Shown here: one piece after another, positions 50,048 to 61,357 of the stretch
Layout of the letters: every line of letters begins with the position of its first letter
Numbering within the stretch: position 1 is the first letter of the stretch
From: Chrysopilus asiliformis
Taxonomy: Eukaryota; Arthropoda; Insecta; Diptera; Rhagionidae
DNA: 64,000 bases
Assembly: GCA_964034945.1 (NCBI GenBank)
Contig: OZ035960.1
Coordinates: 15,533,403-15,597,402 of the forward strand
Direction: 5' to 3'
Program-made: the position numbers and the translations under genes
The notes under the pieces: generated by a model
What the model saw: only the letters and a program-made list of their open reading frames with translations
Told to the model about the DNA's origin: nothing
The model's database searches: none

Positions 50048-50308
50048 ACAAAAATTGTCGAAATCGGTTAATTAACCGCTTCTACTTTTGGACGAGACGT
50101 TCACGTCCAACCACATGTGCAGTTTATATTTAGGAATTTCTTAGCCATGATACAGCGTAACATTCCATATAAAGAGTGGGTAAATTGCTAGATTTTCTTG
50201 TACTTTGACTTTTTGGCATAAAGAAAAAAAGTGGAATTTCACCAGATCGATGTGGAACGAGCAGAAAAGATGAACGCTACGAAATAGTTCAAAATATGAA
50301 AATATTTA

Positions 50309-50736
50309 TGCCTGGAGCCCAATGAACGCAACGCGAACGCAGGAACTGTCACTTACAAGTTTGTTCCATAGAAATCATTTGAAGTGAGCACAGTGAACGC
50401 AGTGAATGCACTTACAACGCAAAAGTTTGCAAACTTCTAACTTTGCCGCAGAATTCTGCGTTGACAGTTCATAAAGTAAGGTTGGGAAATGTCGTTCGAG
50501 GAAAAATTGTTAGCCTTAGTGCAATAACATAAAAATAACAAAGATAAAGACCAACAAAGCAAATTATCGCTTTAAAATTATCCATTTTTGTAATTTTCCC
50601 AATTTTATACCACTTTATATTATATCACTTGTACTACTTCACGAGATGCCATTGGGCTCTGCCGCTGAAATGTTGTGCTGCGTGACAGTTTGTGCGTTTT
50701 AGTTGGGTTCGCGTTGCGTTCATTGGGCTCCAGAGG
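50309..50736. mobile_element. Harbinger-type MITE E (TTA duplication)
   Basis: A 428-bp element lies between TTA at 50306-50308 and 50737-50739. The ends are TGCCTGGAGCCCAATGAACG and, inverted, CCTCTGGAGCCCAATGAACG, continuing CAACGCGAAC. The interior contains repeated gtgaacgcag-type phrases. No protein. Confidence 0.85.
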
Positions 50737-51105
50737 TTAACAAACTTCCAAATTGAATTCCCAAAATAAGTAGGTACTCCTTGATTTTCGATTTTTTTGT
50801 TTTGGCCTTAAACGAATGGTAATGACTGGAATTACAATATCTTAAAAAATTGGAGATCTGTGTTTTGATTTTCATAAGTTCCATCCGTTTCAAGTAAAAA
50901 ATTTGAATTTATTAAAAATATTCTATTTTATGCACTTTTCGTCCTCGACTTTTTTTTTATTTCATTCCCGACTTTTTCCCTGCAGTTAGACAGTAATTTT
51001 ATTTTTTTGGTCGGTTATTGTTCTCTTTAGTCCTCTTTAGTCCTACAGAGCCATCATGCAAAATTGGAAATTTTCACTTTCGTATTAAAAACTGTTATAA
51101 AAAAT

Positions 51106-51249
51106 TTGCTTGTAAGCAACGTCGGACATCAAATGGTTAAAATAGATGGATTTGAATTTGAAAAAGCCAACTAGAGGATTTCCGTTGGCTTTTCATATAC
51201 AAATCCTTCTATTTTAACCATTTGATGCCCGGTGTTGCTTATAAGCAAC
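51106..51249. repeat. Long hairpin, arms of about 66 bp
   Basis: The left arm (ttgcttgtaagcaacgtcgg ... gaaaaagccaac, 51106-51171) pairs with the right arm (51184-51249) at about nine bases in ten. The loop is 12 bases (tagaggatttcc). Both arms contain catcaaatggTTAA or its inverse. It may therefore be two opposed ends of a TTAA-type element rather than a functional hairpin RNA. Confidence 0.75.
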
Positions 51250-51701
51250 ATACGATAAAAAATTAGAATTTTTCTATTTAAAAAAATGGCATGCTTGAAG
51301 TGGTTAAATCATGACTGAGACATTAAAAAAAAATGTTCTAATCTGTATAAACTTTTTGAACGGTTCAGGCTGTTCTAATCGGATTCAATAGGCTGTCCTA
51401 CATAGTACTGCACTCGATAATTCATTCTGCATTGGTTTGTACGAAAAACATTTCTCTGAATAACTCTGCATAGCTCCAGAACATTAAAAAACACCACTAA
51501 GACTACTATGTACATTTTTAAGAAAGCTTGAGGTGGTGTTAAAATAAGTTTTTAACCGACTTCCAAAAGGAATTGCTTGAAATTACAGTTTAAAAAATTT
51601 CTTGTTTGAAATATCAGTTTAAAAAATCTAATTTTTCATTAATATTGTCGAAGGAAATAAACTAATATTTTTATTAATGTATTCTTTAAAAAAAATTCTA
51701 G

Positions 51702-51783
51702 GATTATGGTACTCTATCCTGTTGGGCCATTAATGAAGTTGGTACACAGCATCAACCATGCATGTTCCAAGTAGTGTTAGCAG
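51702..51783 (+). CDS. Side-family exon 8: end of Ig5
   Basis: The exon encodes DYGTLSCWAINEVGTQHQPC... to ...MFQVVLA plus one base. DYGTLSCWA.NEVGTQ is the typical F-G strand motif of Ig5 in Sidestep proteins, with the second domain cysteine. The acceptor is attctag and the donor G|gtaaat. Phase 0 in, phase 1 out. Confidence 0.95.
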
Positions 51784-52175
51784 GTAAATTTAAATAGAAC
51801 TGACTTACTAAATTTAAAATTTAAAAAGCCACTTTAGATTGGGGTTTATTGAAGTAACACATAGCAATGGAACACGATTGAATATTATTTCTATAACTTT
51901 CGAATAAGATTGAATACGAAATGCATGAAACTCTTAAACTTACTTAAACATTTATGAAAACCATCATTTGCCCTTCAGTTTCATCTGATGCTCTTTACCC
52001 AACATAAAAACCTACATACATATATATCTAAACAAAACTATATATTTATTTAACGATATATGCATGTATCTTTTTGTATATGAAATCTTCTCATCTAAGT
52101 TGGATTTCAATTCTAACCTAACACTATTATTTATTCAATGAAATTTATCTCTCATGTACATCTCAATTACTTTAG
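51784..52175 (+). other. Short intron between Ig5 and FN3
   Basis: A 392-bp AT-rich intron with nothing recognisable. It ends at the acceptor caattactttag. Confidence 0.9.
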
Positions 52176-52317
52176 GTCTTCCAAATGCTGTAAGCAATTG
52201 CACTATATACAATCGTACCGAACTAAGCGTTGATATACAATGCATTTCTGGATATGATGGAGGCTTACCGCAAGTATTTGTACTGGAAATGTTTTCAGCT
52301 AAAACAGGAAGCACAAG
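52176..52317 (+). CDS. Side-family exon 9: first half of the FN3 domain
   Basis: The exon encodes (G)LPNAVSNCTIYNRTELSVDI... to ...MFSAKTGST plus two bases of Arg, about 47 residues. The motif YDGGLPQVFVLEM is the conserved B-C region of the Sidestep FN3 domain. Where many FN3 domains have a core tryptophan this one has cysteine (DIQCISG), with a second cysteine at SNCT. Two glycosylation-type sites (NCT, NRT). The acceptor is tactttag and the donor AAG|gtaagc. Confidence 0.93.
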
Positions 52318-54093
52318 GTAAGCATTAAATACAATTTTCATAGTTATAATACTAGAAATTCAAAACATTTCACAACCAACTCAACTTTTGGAGTTCCACA
52401 TTCTACTATTCAATAAAACACATCCAAAAATATACTCTATAAGCATATTCACCCTCATTTTCTTCTCGCCATATTTTGCATCGTCAAATATGCTGGTTAA
52501 ACGTAGAGACTATACGAGATTCAAATCTGTACACTTTAAGATTTGAAAATCCTATACAGGATTTTTAAGGTTCAGGGTTCGAGGAGCATGGCAAGTATGT
52601 GGAATACTCTATAAGAGTATTCATATATGAAATAAGGTTGGATCCATATAGGAAAATGTCTTTTGACTGAGAGTTATCCGATGTCTCCCACGAGGCATTC
52701 ATTTCGGACAAACCTTAATCCTTTAATCCATTACCAAAAAGCTAAATCCTAGGCACTATGGTAGTCTGGATATCACTGCAAACTTCTTACTGCTGAAGGT
52801 AAGGGAGTTGGTCCCGTCTTGTTCATCCGGTTACATACTTAGTCGAATCGTTTTTGCATAACCTTTATGTGGTCTAAATATTCATATAAAATATATAGCA
52901 CGACATATCCGTACATATATTAGCTTCTTTAACTATATACTAAAGTTGTTTATCACTTTTGCAATTTCTCCCTTCTTACCACTTCCATACCTTTGCTTAA
53001 ATTTTTAATCCCCAAAGTCCTGTTCCTTTACCATAACTCTTTATGCAAATGGCTAAGAAGGAAACGAGTAGGTACACAAATGCGAAAGATTTTCTGAATA
53101 TATCCCTTGGCCAAGTCCAGGTCAAGACCGGGTAAACCTTTTTGGTCTCCTGATCTAAATGGACACCGATTCGAGTCTTTCCCGAAAAAAAATCCAACAT
53201 ACAAGTATATATTTTATGCTATCCCAGCAAGCAAATTTCCCTTCAACCATTGGATTTTTCGATGAGTTTGTTGTTTCTAAATTAAAACGAAAACTGGGTC
53301 AATTTATCTTCTATCTTTTAAAATTATTTACTTTTTCTTTTAAAGCTTTTGATTTGGATTCGCAAACAATATTAGGTGCTTTATGGTAACATTGGAACCC
53401 ACTTTTTATTAAATTTTTAAAAATTCGGGTTTCAGTAACCAATATCGATATTCGGCACAATTTTTTTTATTGCCGTAAAAAATGTGCCGATGGGTATCAG
53501 CCAGAAATTTCCCACTTAAGTAGGGTTTTGGGATTTTATTAAGAAAAATTAAATTTTAAGAAGTCTATCCCAGGGGCTTTCTCAATATTTTAGGATAATT
53601 CCAGAACATTTCACGACACCCCTTTTCCTACCCACCGAATTTCAGATTTTTTCTTTTTTTTTGTAAGATATAAAATTTAATTCCCTATAACTCATCTAAT
53701 AACACGAAAGTGGTATCGCTAGTGGTTTCTGACGTGTATTGAGGAGTACCTACCGTTATTTAAAAAAAACAGTGTTTTAAAACTTCGTACCTTGTAAACG
53801 GTTAGTCGTAACAACGATATGTATATCGAAAGTCAATAATTACCTCTGTATATTTTGGAACGAAATTCCGGAAAATTCGAGAAAACTATTTTATAAAATT
53901 TTTTTTTTCCTAAATGGAAAATCTAATTATCGAATGAGTGGAAGACACAAAACTGGTATCTCTAACGCAAGCAGGGAAAAGATAGTAAATGTAACTATTT
54001 TGTGATAAGGAGTCGTGACTATTACTAAAATACTTAATATCCATTACAAAAATAGTCAAAATCGACAATTTTGATAAGAAATTGAATCACTTA

Positions 54094-54437
54094 TTGTTCA
54101 ACCACAGTGAAAGCGGCAAGCGGCGACGGCGGGCGGCATGGCGCCACCACACATACCGCCGCGCCAGCTACAATGACAGCGGCACCGTCGGCATATGCTT
54201 CTGTCAAAATTGAAATCTTGCGAAATCAAAACGTCAAAAATCTGCATAGAATGTGGCGCCGCATGTTTTCATAAAACATGTTGGGCGGCGGCAGCAAGTT
54301 TGACTTTGGTTCAAACTCGGTGGCGACAGAAAAAGTGCGTTGCCGCTGTATTGTAGCAGCTCTCGTTGCGTTACCTTAGTGCAAAAAAAATGCCGCTCGC
54401 CGCTGCCGCTTTTGCCGCCTTCACTGTGGTTGAACCA
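54094..54437. mobile_element. Harbinger-type MITE F (TTA duplication)
   Basis: A 344-bp element lies between TTA at 54091-54093 and 54438-54440. The ends are TTGTTCAACCACAGTGAAAG and, inverted, TGGTTCAACCACAGTGAAGG, continuing with cggc-rich sequence. The interior is strikingly GC-rich (ggcgacggcgggcggcatgg) against an AT-rich intron. No protein. Confidence 0.87.
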
Positions 54438-54486
54438 TTAGTAGTAAAATTTACTATTTTGTGGTTAAATTGATTATTTTTGTAAT

Positions 54487-56100
54487 TGTGTTATGGGGGG
54501 GTTCTTTCTTTACTCCAAGGGTGTGTCAAGCACGAACTATGGTGGCCAGTGGAGCACGGCTAGCTCCCTCCAACTGGACCACGGAAAAAAAAGGTTAAAT
54601 TATCTTGGCCAGAAGGGCCGGGTACGCTACTGAATAGGGGAAGGATGGCGGATCCCTTCTCTCACAACTCACCTCTTACTATCCTATTAACATTCTACCG
54701 AGCATTCTCCCCGCTTACCTTTGGCCGCATCTCTCTCTCTCTTGACCTTGATTCAACGCATTTTCACTGGAAATGAAAGTATGAGCATAATCGGAGGCTC
54801 AAATAAAAAAATGATTTTTTTTTTGTTTTGCTCTTTCTTTTATTATTGGATTAATAAAAAAAATCTAGTAAAAGGGCACTAAAGTTCCTGACTTTACAAA
54901 AAATTCCCATATAGCTAATTGGCCAAATTATTTAATCTAAGCCTATTTATAACAAAAGAAAACCTATTTCTAATTAATTATTGGTAAACTAATGTCTCTC
55001 AGTTATTATTTATTTATATATACATGTATTTATATTTTTACTTAGCTGTTTACTGTGTTGATTGTAGAAATGTTGATTGTAGAATTATCGTCTTTTTCCA
55101 GTCGCTTTCCAGTAACTTCGTCCTTTTCTTTTCTTTTTTTTTGTATTTTGTGTTCTTAGCATAATTCTTGCATTTATAGGTTAGGTTAAATTCATTTACG
55201 TATAGTTTAGGCTAAATTAATTCACGTAGTTCATTGATATTTAGGTTAAATTCGTAGTTCAATTGTAGATTAAATTAAATTTATTTCACTTAGTTCAATT
55301 GTTTTTAGGTTAGATTCGTATATCACTTAAACTTTAGATCAAATATACTTTAGGTAAAAATTTATATTTTAGATCAATTATATTATAGATTAATTAAGTT
55401 TCAACCAATATTCATAGTTTAATTCACTTAGTTCGAGAATTTTTAGGTTAAATTCGTAGTTCAATTAAATTTTAGATCAAATATACTTTAGAAAAATTAT
55501 GTTTTAGGTATCGTTTATGTTTTAATTTAACTAAATTTTAACTCAATTATGTTTTAACTAATATTCGTGGTTCACTTGTAGATTAAATTAACTTTATTTC
55601 ACTTAGGTCAATTGTATTTAGGTTAAATTCGTATATTACTTAAACTTTAGATCAAATTACTTTAGGTAAAATTTATATCTTAGGTAAAATTTATGTTTTA
55701 GATTAACTATATTTTAGATTAATTAATATTCATAGTTTAATTGTTTTATTTTTTTCGCAGCCCACAGTCGGTGCGACCTAATCCTCTCCAAGTCCTGAAC
55801 TCAAGTTCCCTTTTTAATCCACGCGCGTTGTCAAAAAAAATTCTTGTTTCTACCCGCTCGAAATGAGGATCAAAAGCAAAACAAAAGAAAATCTCCGTTC
55901 GACATCTCGAACATTCTCTCTTTTGTTAGATAACTGCTAGACAAACTTGTTGTTCGGCGAATTGCTTACTTGTCTAGCTTTGATTGGTCAATTGTTCTAC
56001 TTTCAGGATTTTACAGTTTGACACTTTCGATTTTAAGGTTACAACGAATTCTACGATAGGGTGATGTCCCTTCCTTTGGGACGTCGACATTTAATTTCTT
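54487..56100. repeat. Composite block, possible retroelement LTR/UTR remnant
   Basis: The block begins tgttatgggggggttctttc, has a GC-rich part (54530-54780), then a degenerate AT-rich tandem array, then a mixed part (55760-56100) with tttgggacgtcgaca near the end. The sharp edges and TG start suggest a solo LTR or retroelement leader, but no matching direct duplication or second LTR was found. The assignment is a guess. Confidence 0.3.
55180..55750. repeat. Degenerate tandem array with a 313-bp higher-order period
   Basis: Short words ttaggttaaattcgtag, acttaaactttagatcaaat and ctttaggtaaaa recur. A long stretch starting gtagattaaattaaa at 55265 recurs, with few changes, at 55578, a 313-base step. 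Smaller ttaggtaaaattta and tttagattaa units fill the space between. Not coding. Confidence 0.7.
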
Positions 56101-57751
56101 AAAGAAAACGAATTTTGAAATATTCGAGAATGAAAGCTTTGAAGCATGGAATTTCGTTACAATTGAAATGAACTATTTTAGTGATAGTCCCGATTTCTCA
56201 TTATAAAGTAGTTAGATTTACTATTTTTTTTTCTCTGATTGCAGTTCTGCAGCTATAAACCGAAAACTAACCTATAGTTACTTGCTGAACAAGAATTTCC
56301 CGATTTTCCCCCTAACTAGATTCGCCCAAACTTCTTAAAAATGTTGTGGAAAAACCGTTTAGAGATACCACTTTGGCCTGAAAAAATATTTTTTAAGGAA
56401 AAATATTGCTGGGTTCATCCTGTAAATGGAAATGGAAGCAACAAAATTGAGAATGAATTTTCCATTTCCCAAGATTTTCCTATCTGTTCTACATATCTCT
56501 TGAATACGTTCTTTACAGACACGAATATCGTCTGGAAGAGAATGAGCCTGCCCTAACAATAGAATAGATATGGCAGCGATGATATGATGAACCAAGTCCA
56601 GGACAAGAGGTCACAAGAACATAGGACTATTGATAATCTAAACCGAGTCTTTTTCTATCGATGAATTTTTATTTGATTGTTCCTGGGGAAGGGTTCTTAC
56701 TGACCGGTCAGGAACTCTTTTTTTTTCACTACTTTTTTTTTATATGTAGAAAATAATTCGATGTGTGTGTGCACATAAAAATGGTTATCTACAAGATAAT
56801 CAATGAATATATAGTCGACTTTTTTGACATGTTTTCTGTGGATCCCTTAAGTATAAGATTTGAAATGAGACTTGAGGGCTATTCGGTTTCTTATATAGTT
56901 CAGAGATTCGTATCTGTGATTTGCAAGAACTTATAACATTGATTTGTATTTTTCATCGTTTGATTTTTCTATTTTTTGCTTACATTATTCCAGTCACGAG
57001 GTCAAAGATTACCATTGTATTTCGGTATTTTTGTATTTTAGAATTCGTTTTTCCATTTAATAAAATATAAAAACCGATTATCTTTATGGTTTAGTTAAGC
57101 GAAAGATTCAAATCCATGTACTAAATCAAGTCCTTAAAGTTGTCCAATTTTTATTCAAATTTCCTCTTAATCCATTCTAAATAGACGTGACCCAATGTTT
57201 ATTTCTGATATTGCTTTTCGATATCCATATTATCGTGAATTTTGAAACGCATATTTTGATGCTGGTTTCACACAACTGAAATAATAGTAAATATATTTTT
57301 TTAAATAATTTTCTAAAAATTAAATCGACGGATGCTAATTATTTACCAAAGTGATAGCACAATAACAAATCTAATAAATTCAGCACGTATTTAAGAAATT
57401 AAATTATTAAAGACAGAATAAATGACACCTAATCAAAATTTCAAATAGTCTTTCAAAGCCTTTGAATTTCATCAAAGTAATAGTACCTAAATCTCTAAAG
57501 CCTTTATTATCATTATAGTACATTTCAATCCAGACTGATGACCAAGAATTCATTAAAAACTACTTAACTATGGAATCCTTTTCAGACAAAATTGAATTTA
57601 TTTGATTTAACTTAATATACCAATTCATTACATATGCAAGATATATTTTGAAATAACAGTAAAAATATTTAGAATTTACTAAAACAAACACACACACTCG
57701 TTAACAACAAATAATAAACCGTATATTGACCCTAATTCATTATTTATATAG

Positions 57752-57933
57752 GTTTAACATAACAAATCCAGATGAACCTCAATTTCTGCTTGATAATTTG
57801 GATACACTCACAACAATGATGGCAACCGAAAATAATTCACTAAAGATCAGGATATATGCTGTCAATCAAAAAGGACGAAGCTCTGGATATCCAGTTCATG
57901 ATTTTGTGATAGGATATACAACACAAAAGACAG
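57752..57933 (+). CDS. Side-family exon 10: second half of FN3
   Basis: The exon encodes (R)FNITNPDEPQFLLDNLDTL... to ...VIGYTTQKT plus one base, about 61 residues. It has the L..L....IRIYAVNQKGRS pattern typical of the FN3 F-G strands (the usual Y.v.v.A.N..G) and glycosylation-type sites NIT and NNS. The acceptor is atttatatag and the donor G|gtaagg. Phase 2 in, phase 1 out. A very small extra exon upstream cannot be excluded but is not needed. Confidence 0.9.
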
Positions 57934-58205
57934 GTAAGGACGACATAAGCGGGTAAAATCTCTTTAACTCCATTTTTATAAACTAACGCAACGGAAATTG
58001 AATGTACCTTCCAAGAATAAAGAAAATACAATAAGGACCTATTCATATTGGGCTAAAGTCTTATATTAAATTAAATTGAATTTCATTTTATTCAATTTTC
58101 GTTTCATTTGATCCAATTTATTCAATTTTCTATGGCGATTGTTTAAAATGCAAACTGTTTTGATTTCTTTTTTAATTTAATTTGATTATATTTATGTCAT
58201 TCCAG

Positions 58206-58399
58206 ATAACGATGTTTCATTTTCCCTGTCACCAGTACTAGTTGGGACTGTATTGACAATAATTGTCATTAGTTTAGCAATTGCCTTGAGAATATTTATA
58301 ACAACATTTTTACAAAATTTAAGAAGAAATCGACAGCAAAGTAGTAAAGGACCAACTAGTGGTCAAGTTTTGAATGCGGTTAAAAATGACTCATTCAAG
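58206..58399 (+). CDS. Side-family exon 11: membrane span and juxtamembrane tail
   Basis: The exon encodes (D)NDVSFSLSPVLVGTVLTIIV... to ...LNAVKNDSFK, 65 residues. A hydrophobic segment, VGTVLTIIVISLAIALRIF, is the single transmembrane helix. It is followed by a basic stop-transfer stretch (LRRNRQQSSKG), so the tail is cytoplasmic. The acceptor is cattccag and the donor AAG|gtaatg. Phase 1 in, phase 0 out. The preceding intron is only 272 bp. Confidence 0.94.
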
Positions 58400-58952
58400 G
58401 TAATGTATTAAATTGAACGTTTAATTTAATATATGTACACATATTATAATATCCTTTTTCAATAAAAACTCAATATTATGCCTTCAAAACCTCTGATAGG
58501 GGAAGAAATTTCTGTTTTTTTTAAACAATAGCATCCTTCTCTATATAAGCCTCCTTATATTATATTTATAACATAAAAAATCAGAATTTTCATAAATATT
58601 TAGTTATGAAGTTCCACCGGACCAATTTGAATGATTCTTTTTCGTAGTGAAACCTTCTACTACGTAGGTCTGCACAAAAACTTTAAAACCGGCGATTTTC
58701 TTAAGGTCTGATATTCTTAAACTAATTAAGGTCTTGGAACAAACCCGCAATTTCTTTTTTTTTCAATTTTGTCTTGGGAAGGATTTTTGGGGTCGCTCAT
58801 CACAAATCTGATATAAAGATTTCAAACTTCGAAGCGCAATGCCTGTCAGCATAACGCAAATAGCCTTTTCACATTTTTTCTCAAAAAATTACCATTAGGG
58901 GGTTGTGTGGCTCAACATCACGAATCTATATCAATATTTCTACCTAAAAGTC

Positions 58953-59770
58953 TTGACTGGTCCGCGCTTAGGCAAAGGAGCGCCCCGGGCACCTCCTTTC
59001 CTAAAAAAATAAGTTGATAAGACGCATTTCTGTGGGGTTGGAAATTTACAAAAAAAAACAGGGCACCAATCATGTATTCCGACGCGTCTCTGTCTTTCGA
59101 CTTCGACGCAGCTTTTAACTCTTGACTTGGCCATATCTGCAGTTTGAAATTTCTCGGAATCGTCACTAGGAAACCAAACGTGATTCTGACTGTCACTCCA
59201 GGAAATTTGAAGCTGATGATATGACGAAGTCAAGAGTTAAAAGCTGCGACGGAATACATGATTGCTGCCCTGATTAGAGGATGGTGGGCCTCAATTTTTA
59301 TTTGTGATTATCTAGATAAAAAGAGTGGGTATTTAATTCGGTATATAACAAAAATTGCGAAACAGGCATAACCTTTATTAAGAAAATGAATATGGGCAGC
59401 AACTATTTTGTGAAAATTGCGCCGCGGGTAAAATTTTTTCGTTTAAAAAATTCTATAGGCAGAAATTACCTAAAAAATGCGCCGTAGGTCCAATGCACAA
59501 TTAAATTGACCTAACAGTTGCAGAGAAGCCTCAAAAATGTTGCCTAAAACGCCGCCTCAAAAAAATGATGCCCCAGGTGGCCACCCTTATTCTAGAACAC
59601 ACCCTCAATATCTAGTCTATTAGCTTGTTAAAGTAAATGAATCAAATCTTGGAAGAAAATTTTTATTATGAACAGAGGGCACCGGTTTGAATTTGTTTTA
59701 CTCACTGAAAATTTTACATCCGGATAGTGGCGGTTTTTGGCACCCCTCTGGGCACGGTCCCGAGTCGTGA
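58953..59770. mobile_element. hAT-like composite remnant
   Basis: The left side tggtccgcgcttaggcaaag with gcgccccgggcacctcc and the right side (inverted) cgggaccgtgcccagagggg resemble hAT termini of the cagggccgg..taggc type. Another end-like piece (gatgccccaggtggccaccc) is at 59569. gcgccgcgggtaaaa and gcgccgtaggtccaa recur inside. Probably several decayed copies. No transposase. Confidence 0.4.
59059..59272. mobile_element. Inverted-repeat element (unclassified MITE)
   Basis: The ends are CAGGGCACCAATCATGTATT and, inverted, CAGGGCAGCAATCATGTATT, continuing CCG. A second matched pair inside (cgcagcttttaactcttgac against gtcaagagttaaaagctgcg) makes the arms about 60 bases each with gaps. No duplication could be read because the left flank is a run of A. 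Confidence 0.65.
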
Positions 59771-60554
59771 TAAAAGAATTACGTAATTTTCTCAAAAGTT
59801 GTGAAGAAAACAGATACAAAATACTTAAGGACAACGCAATTTACTCAAAAGTTATATTCTAAAACATATACAAAAAACTTTAACTGAGCACCGACAGGTC
59901 TAGGTCCCACTTTTTTTTAATAAAATTTTAAAAACTATTTCAATTTACTTTGCTCTCAAAAGCAACTTCTTAATACTTTTATCCCATAAACTGACAAACA
60001 AAACTTTTTCATTTCAACGTTGTGCCACACAATTCAAAACCAAATTAAATATGCGCACAAATCAACAAACAAACAGAAATGTACCCCTCACACAGGCAGT
60101 CGTCTCTATAAAAATACGAAAAATATATGAAAGATGAGACAAATTTTGATGTTGAAAAAGTTAATAAAATAATTTCAGTTAACCATGAGAGAAATTAATA
60201 ATAGATAAAAGTACCGAAAAAAAATCCTGAGAGTTGTCAACTAAAATTATATTTAACTTGAACATTTTTCCACTCTAATTTTATTTATATTATTTTTTTC
60301 TTGTTGTTATCTTCTTCAATTTCAATCCCGTAAAATTCTGGAATTTTGTGGTTACTTCGTGGGACATGTTGCATGGACATCATGGCTGGTAACATGGTCT
60401 GGTAACAACAACGTCTCCTGGCACCGTTCGTTGGGATATTATTATTACACCGCGTTCCATTCTCTGCTGATGACGACGATATCCTGGTTACTCCTCAACT
60501 TATACGACCACTCATCCCATTCCGCCATTGATCGGGCGAAATTATTCCGAAAAG

Positions 60555-60666
60555 GGCGGTAATATGGAGAAGCCACGCTGGCAGCATACAGACATAAAAG
60601 TAAAATCTTCGTCCGAGGACATTGTGGAGGATGAACGAGATCCAGATGTGATACCATCCCAATATG
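60555..60666 (+). CDS. Side-family exon 12: cytoplasmic tail
   Basis: The exon encodes GGNMEKPRWQHTDIKVKSSS... to ...DPDVIPSQY plus one base. KPRWQHTDIKV followed by an acidic run (SSEDIVEDERDPDVIPSQY) looks like a conserved tail motif of insect Side-type proteins. The phase fits both sides and the donor G|gtaaga is good. The acceptor (attccgaaaag) has a poor pyrimidine tract. It is nevertheless the only AG that keeps the frame open, since a stop lies upstream at 60471 and no other AG intervenes. Confidence 0.8.
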
Positions 60667-61357
60667 GTAAGAATATGTTGTCATTTTATGGTTTCCGATT
60701 TTGTTGCTGATGTCATTTCGAAATGTTGTTTTTCGGGATTGTTTTATTTTTTAAACATTCATATAGATATTCTGGTTCCAAGTATCCTTTTTTGCAAATT
60801 TTTTGTCTTTTATTTTATTTTTTTTTTTTTTTTTGTACATTTTGTTCGTTCAGCGCATCGTAATTTTTTGTGAACCCTTTTCATTCAAATAAGTACAGAT
60901 ATCCGCAAAAATTCGAAAAAAAAACATATTTTATCCGTAGTTTTAGTCCTTTGCCATTCTTAAATCCCTTTTCGTCCGTTTTTTTCCGTTCGACTTTTTC
61001 GTACTCTGTCAATTGTTTCTGACAAAAAAACAAACGCCCCACATTCACATCAAATAAAACAAAAATTCCGAATAGATAGACATAAGGATGGGATAACAGA
61101 ATGCTTGATGGTGCGAGAAGGTCAAACATCAAAAGTCATATTTATTTTTACCCGCTGTAAATATTTTATGACTAATATTATGTTATTCTCCAATGTTTCA
61201 TATTTTTTTTTCGGCTGGTCTACGCCTCTGCCTGGCCTGTCTTTTTAACTTTTACCGATTGACATCAACAAAATTTGGACATTACAACATAAAATATAAT
61301 GGAAATTTCTAAATCCCTAATCCTGGACCACTGGGAAATTCCAATGCGGCACAACAG
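60667..61357 (+). other. Intron within the tail
   Basis: A 691-bp T-rich intron with nothing recognisable. Its proposed acceptor (gcggcacaacag) lacks a clear pyrimidine tract. Confidence 0.5.

Larger units (their letters stand above)
49392..51701 (+). other. Intron within Ig5 (second)
   Basis: A 2.3 kb intron. It contains a partial copy of MITE D (about 49690-49842), a perfect 21-bp hairpin (49997-50047), Harbinger-type MITE E (50309-50736) and a long hairpin (51106-51249). The stretch at 51050-51105 resembles 8825-8870 (tgcaaaatt..aaattttcac). The acceptor is aaaattctag. Confidence 0.8.
52318..57751 (+). other. Intron within FN3
   Basis: A 5.4 kb intron. It contains Harbinger-type MITE F (54094-54437), a block with a sharp composition change (about 54487-56100) holding a degenerate tandem repeat, and otherwise AT-rich sequence. 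52320-54090 and 56100-57740 show nothing recognisable. The acceptor tttatatag precedes the next exon. Confidence 0.75.
58400..60554 (+). other. Intron within the cytoplasmic tail
   Basis: A 2.2 kb intron with a degraded repeat fragment (58740-58950) and hAT-like remnants with an inverted-repeat element between them (58953-59770). 59780-60550 holds nothing recognisable. The acceptor at its end (ttattccgaaaag) is weak in pyrimidines. Confidence 0.65.

Noticed and set aside
55180..55750. Telomere-like TTAGG words (insect telomere repeat)
   Set aside because: The words are irregular parts of a longer degenerate unit, not a TTAGG array.
56359..56595. - strand frame with a signal-peptide-like start (MVHHIIAAISILLLGQAHS)
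   Set aside because: No downstream domain, no splice sites tested well, and the hydrophobic start is easily produced by AT-rich sequence.
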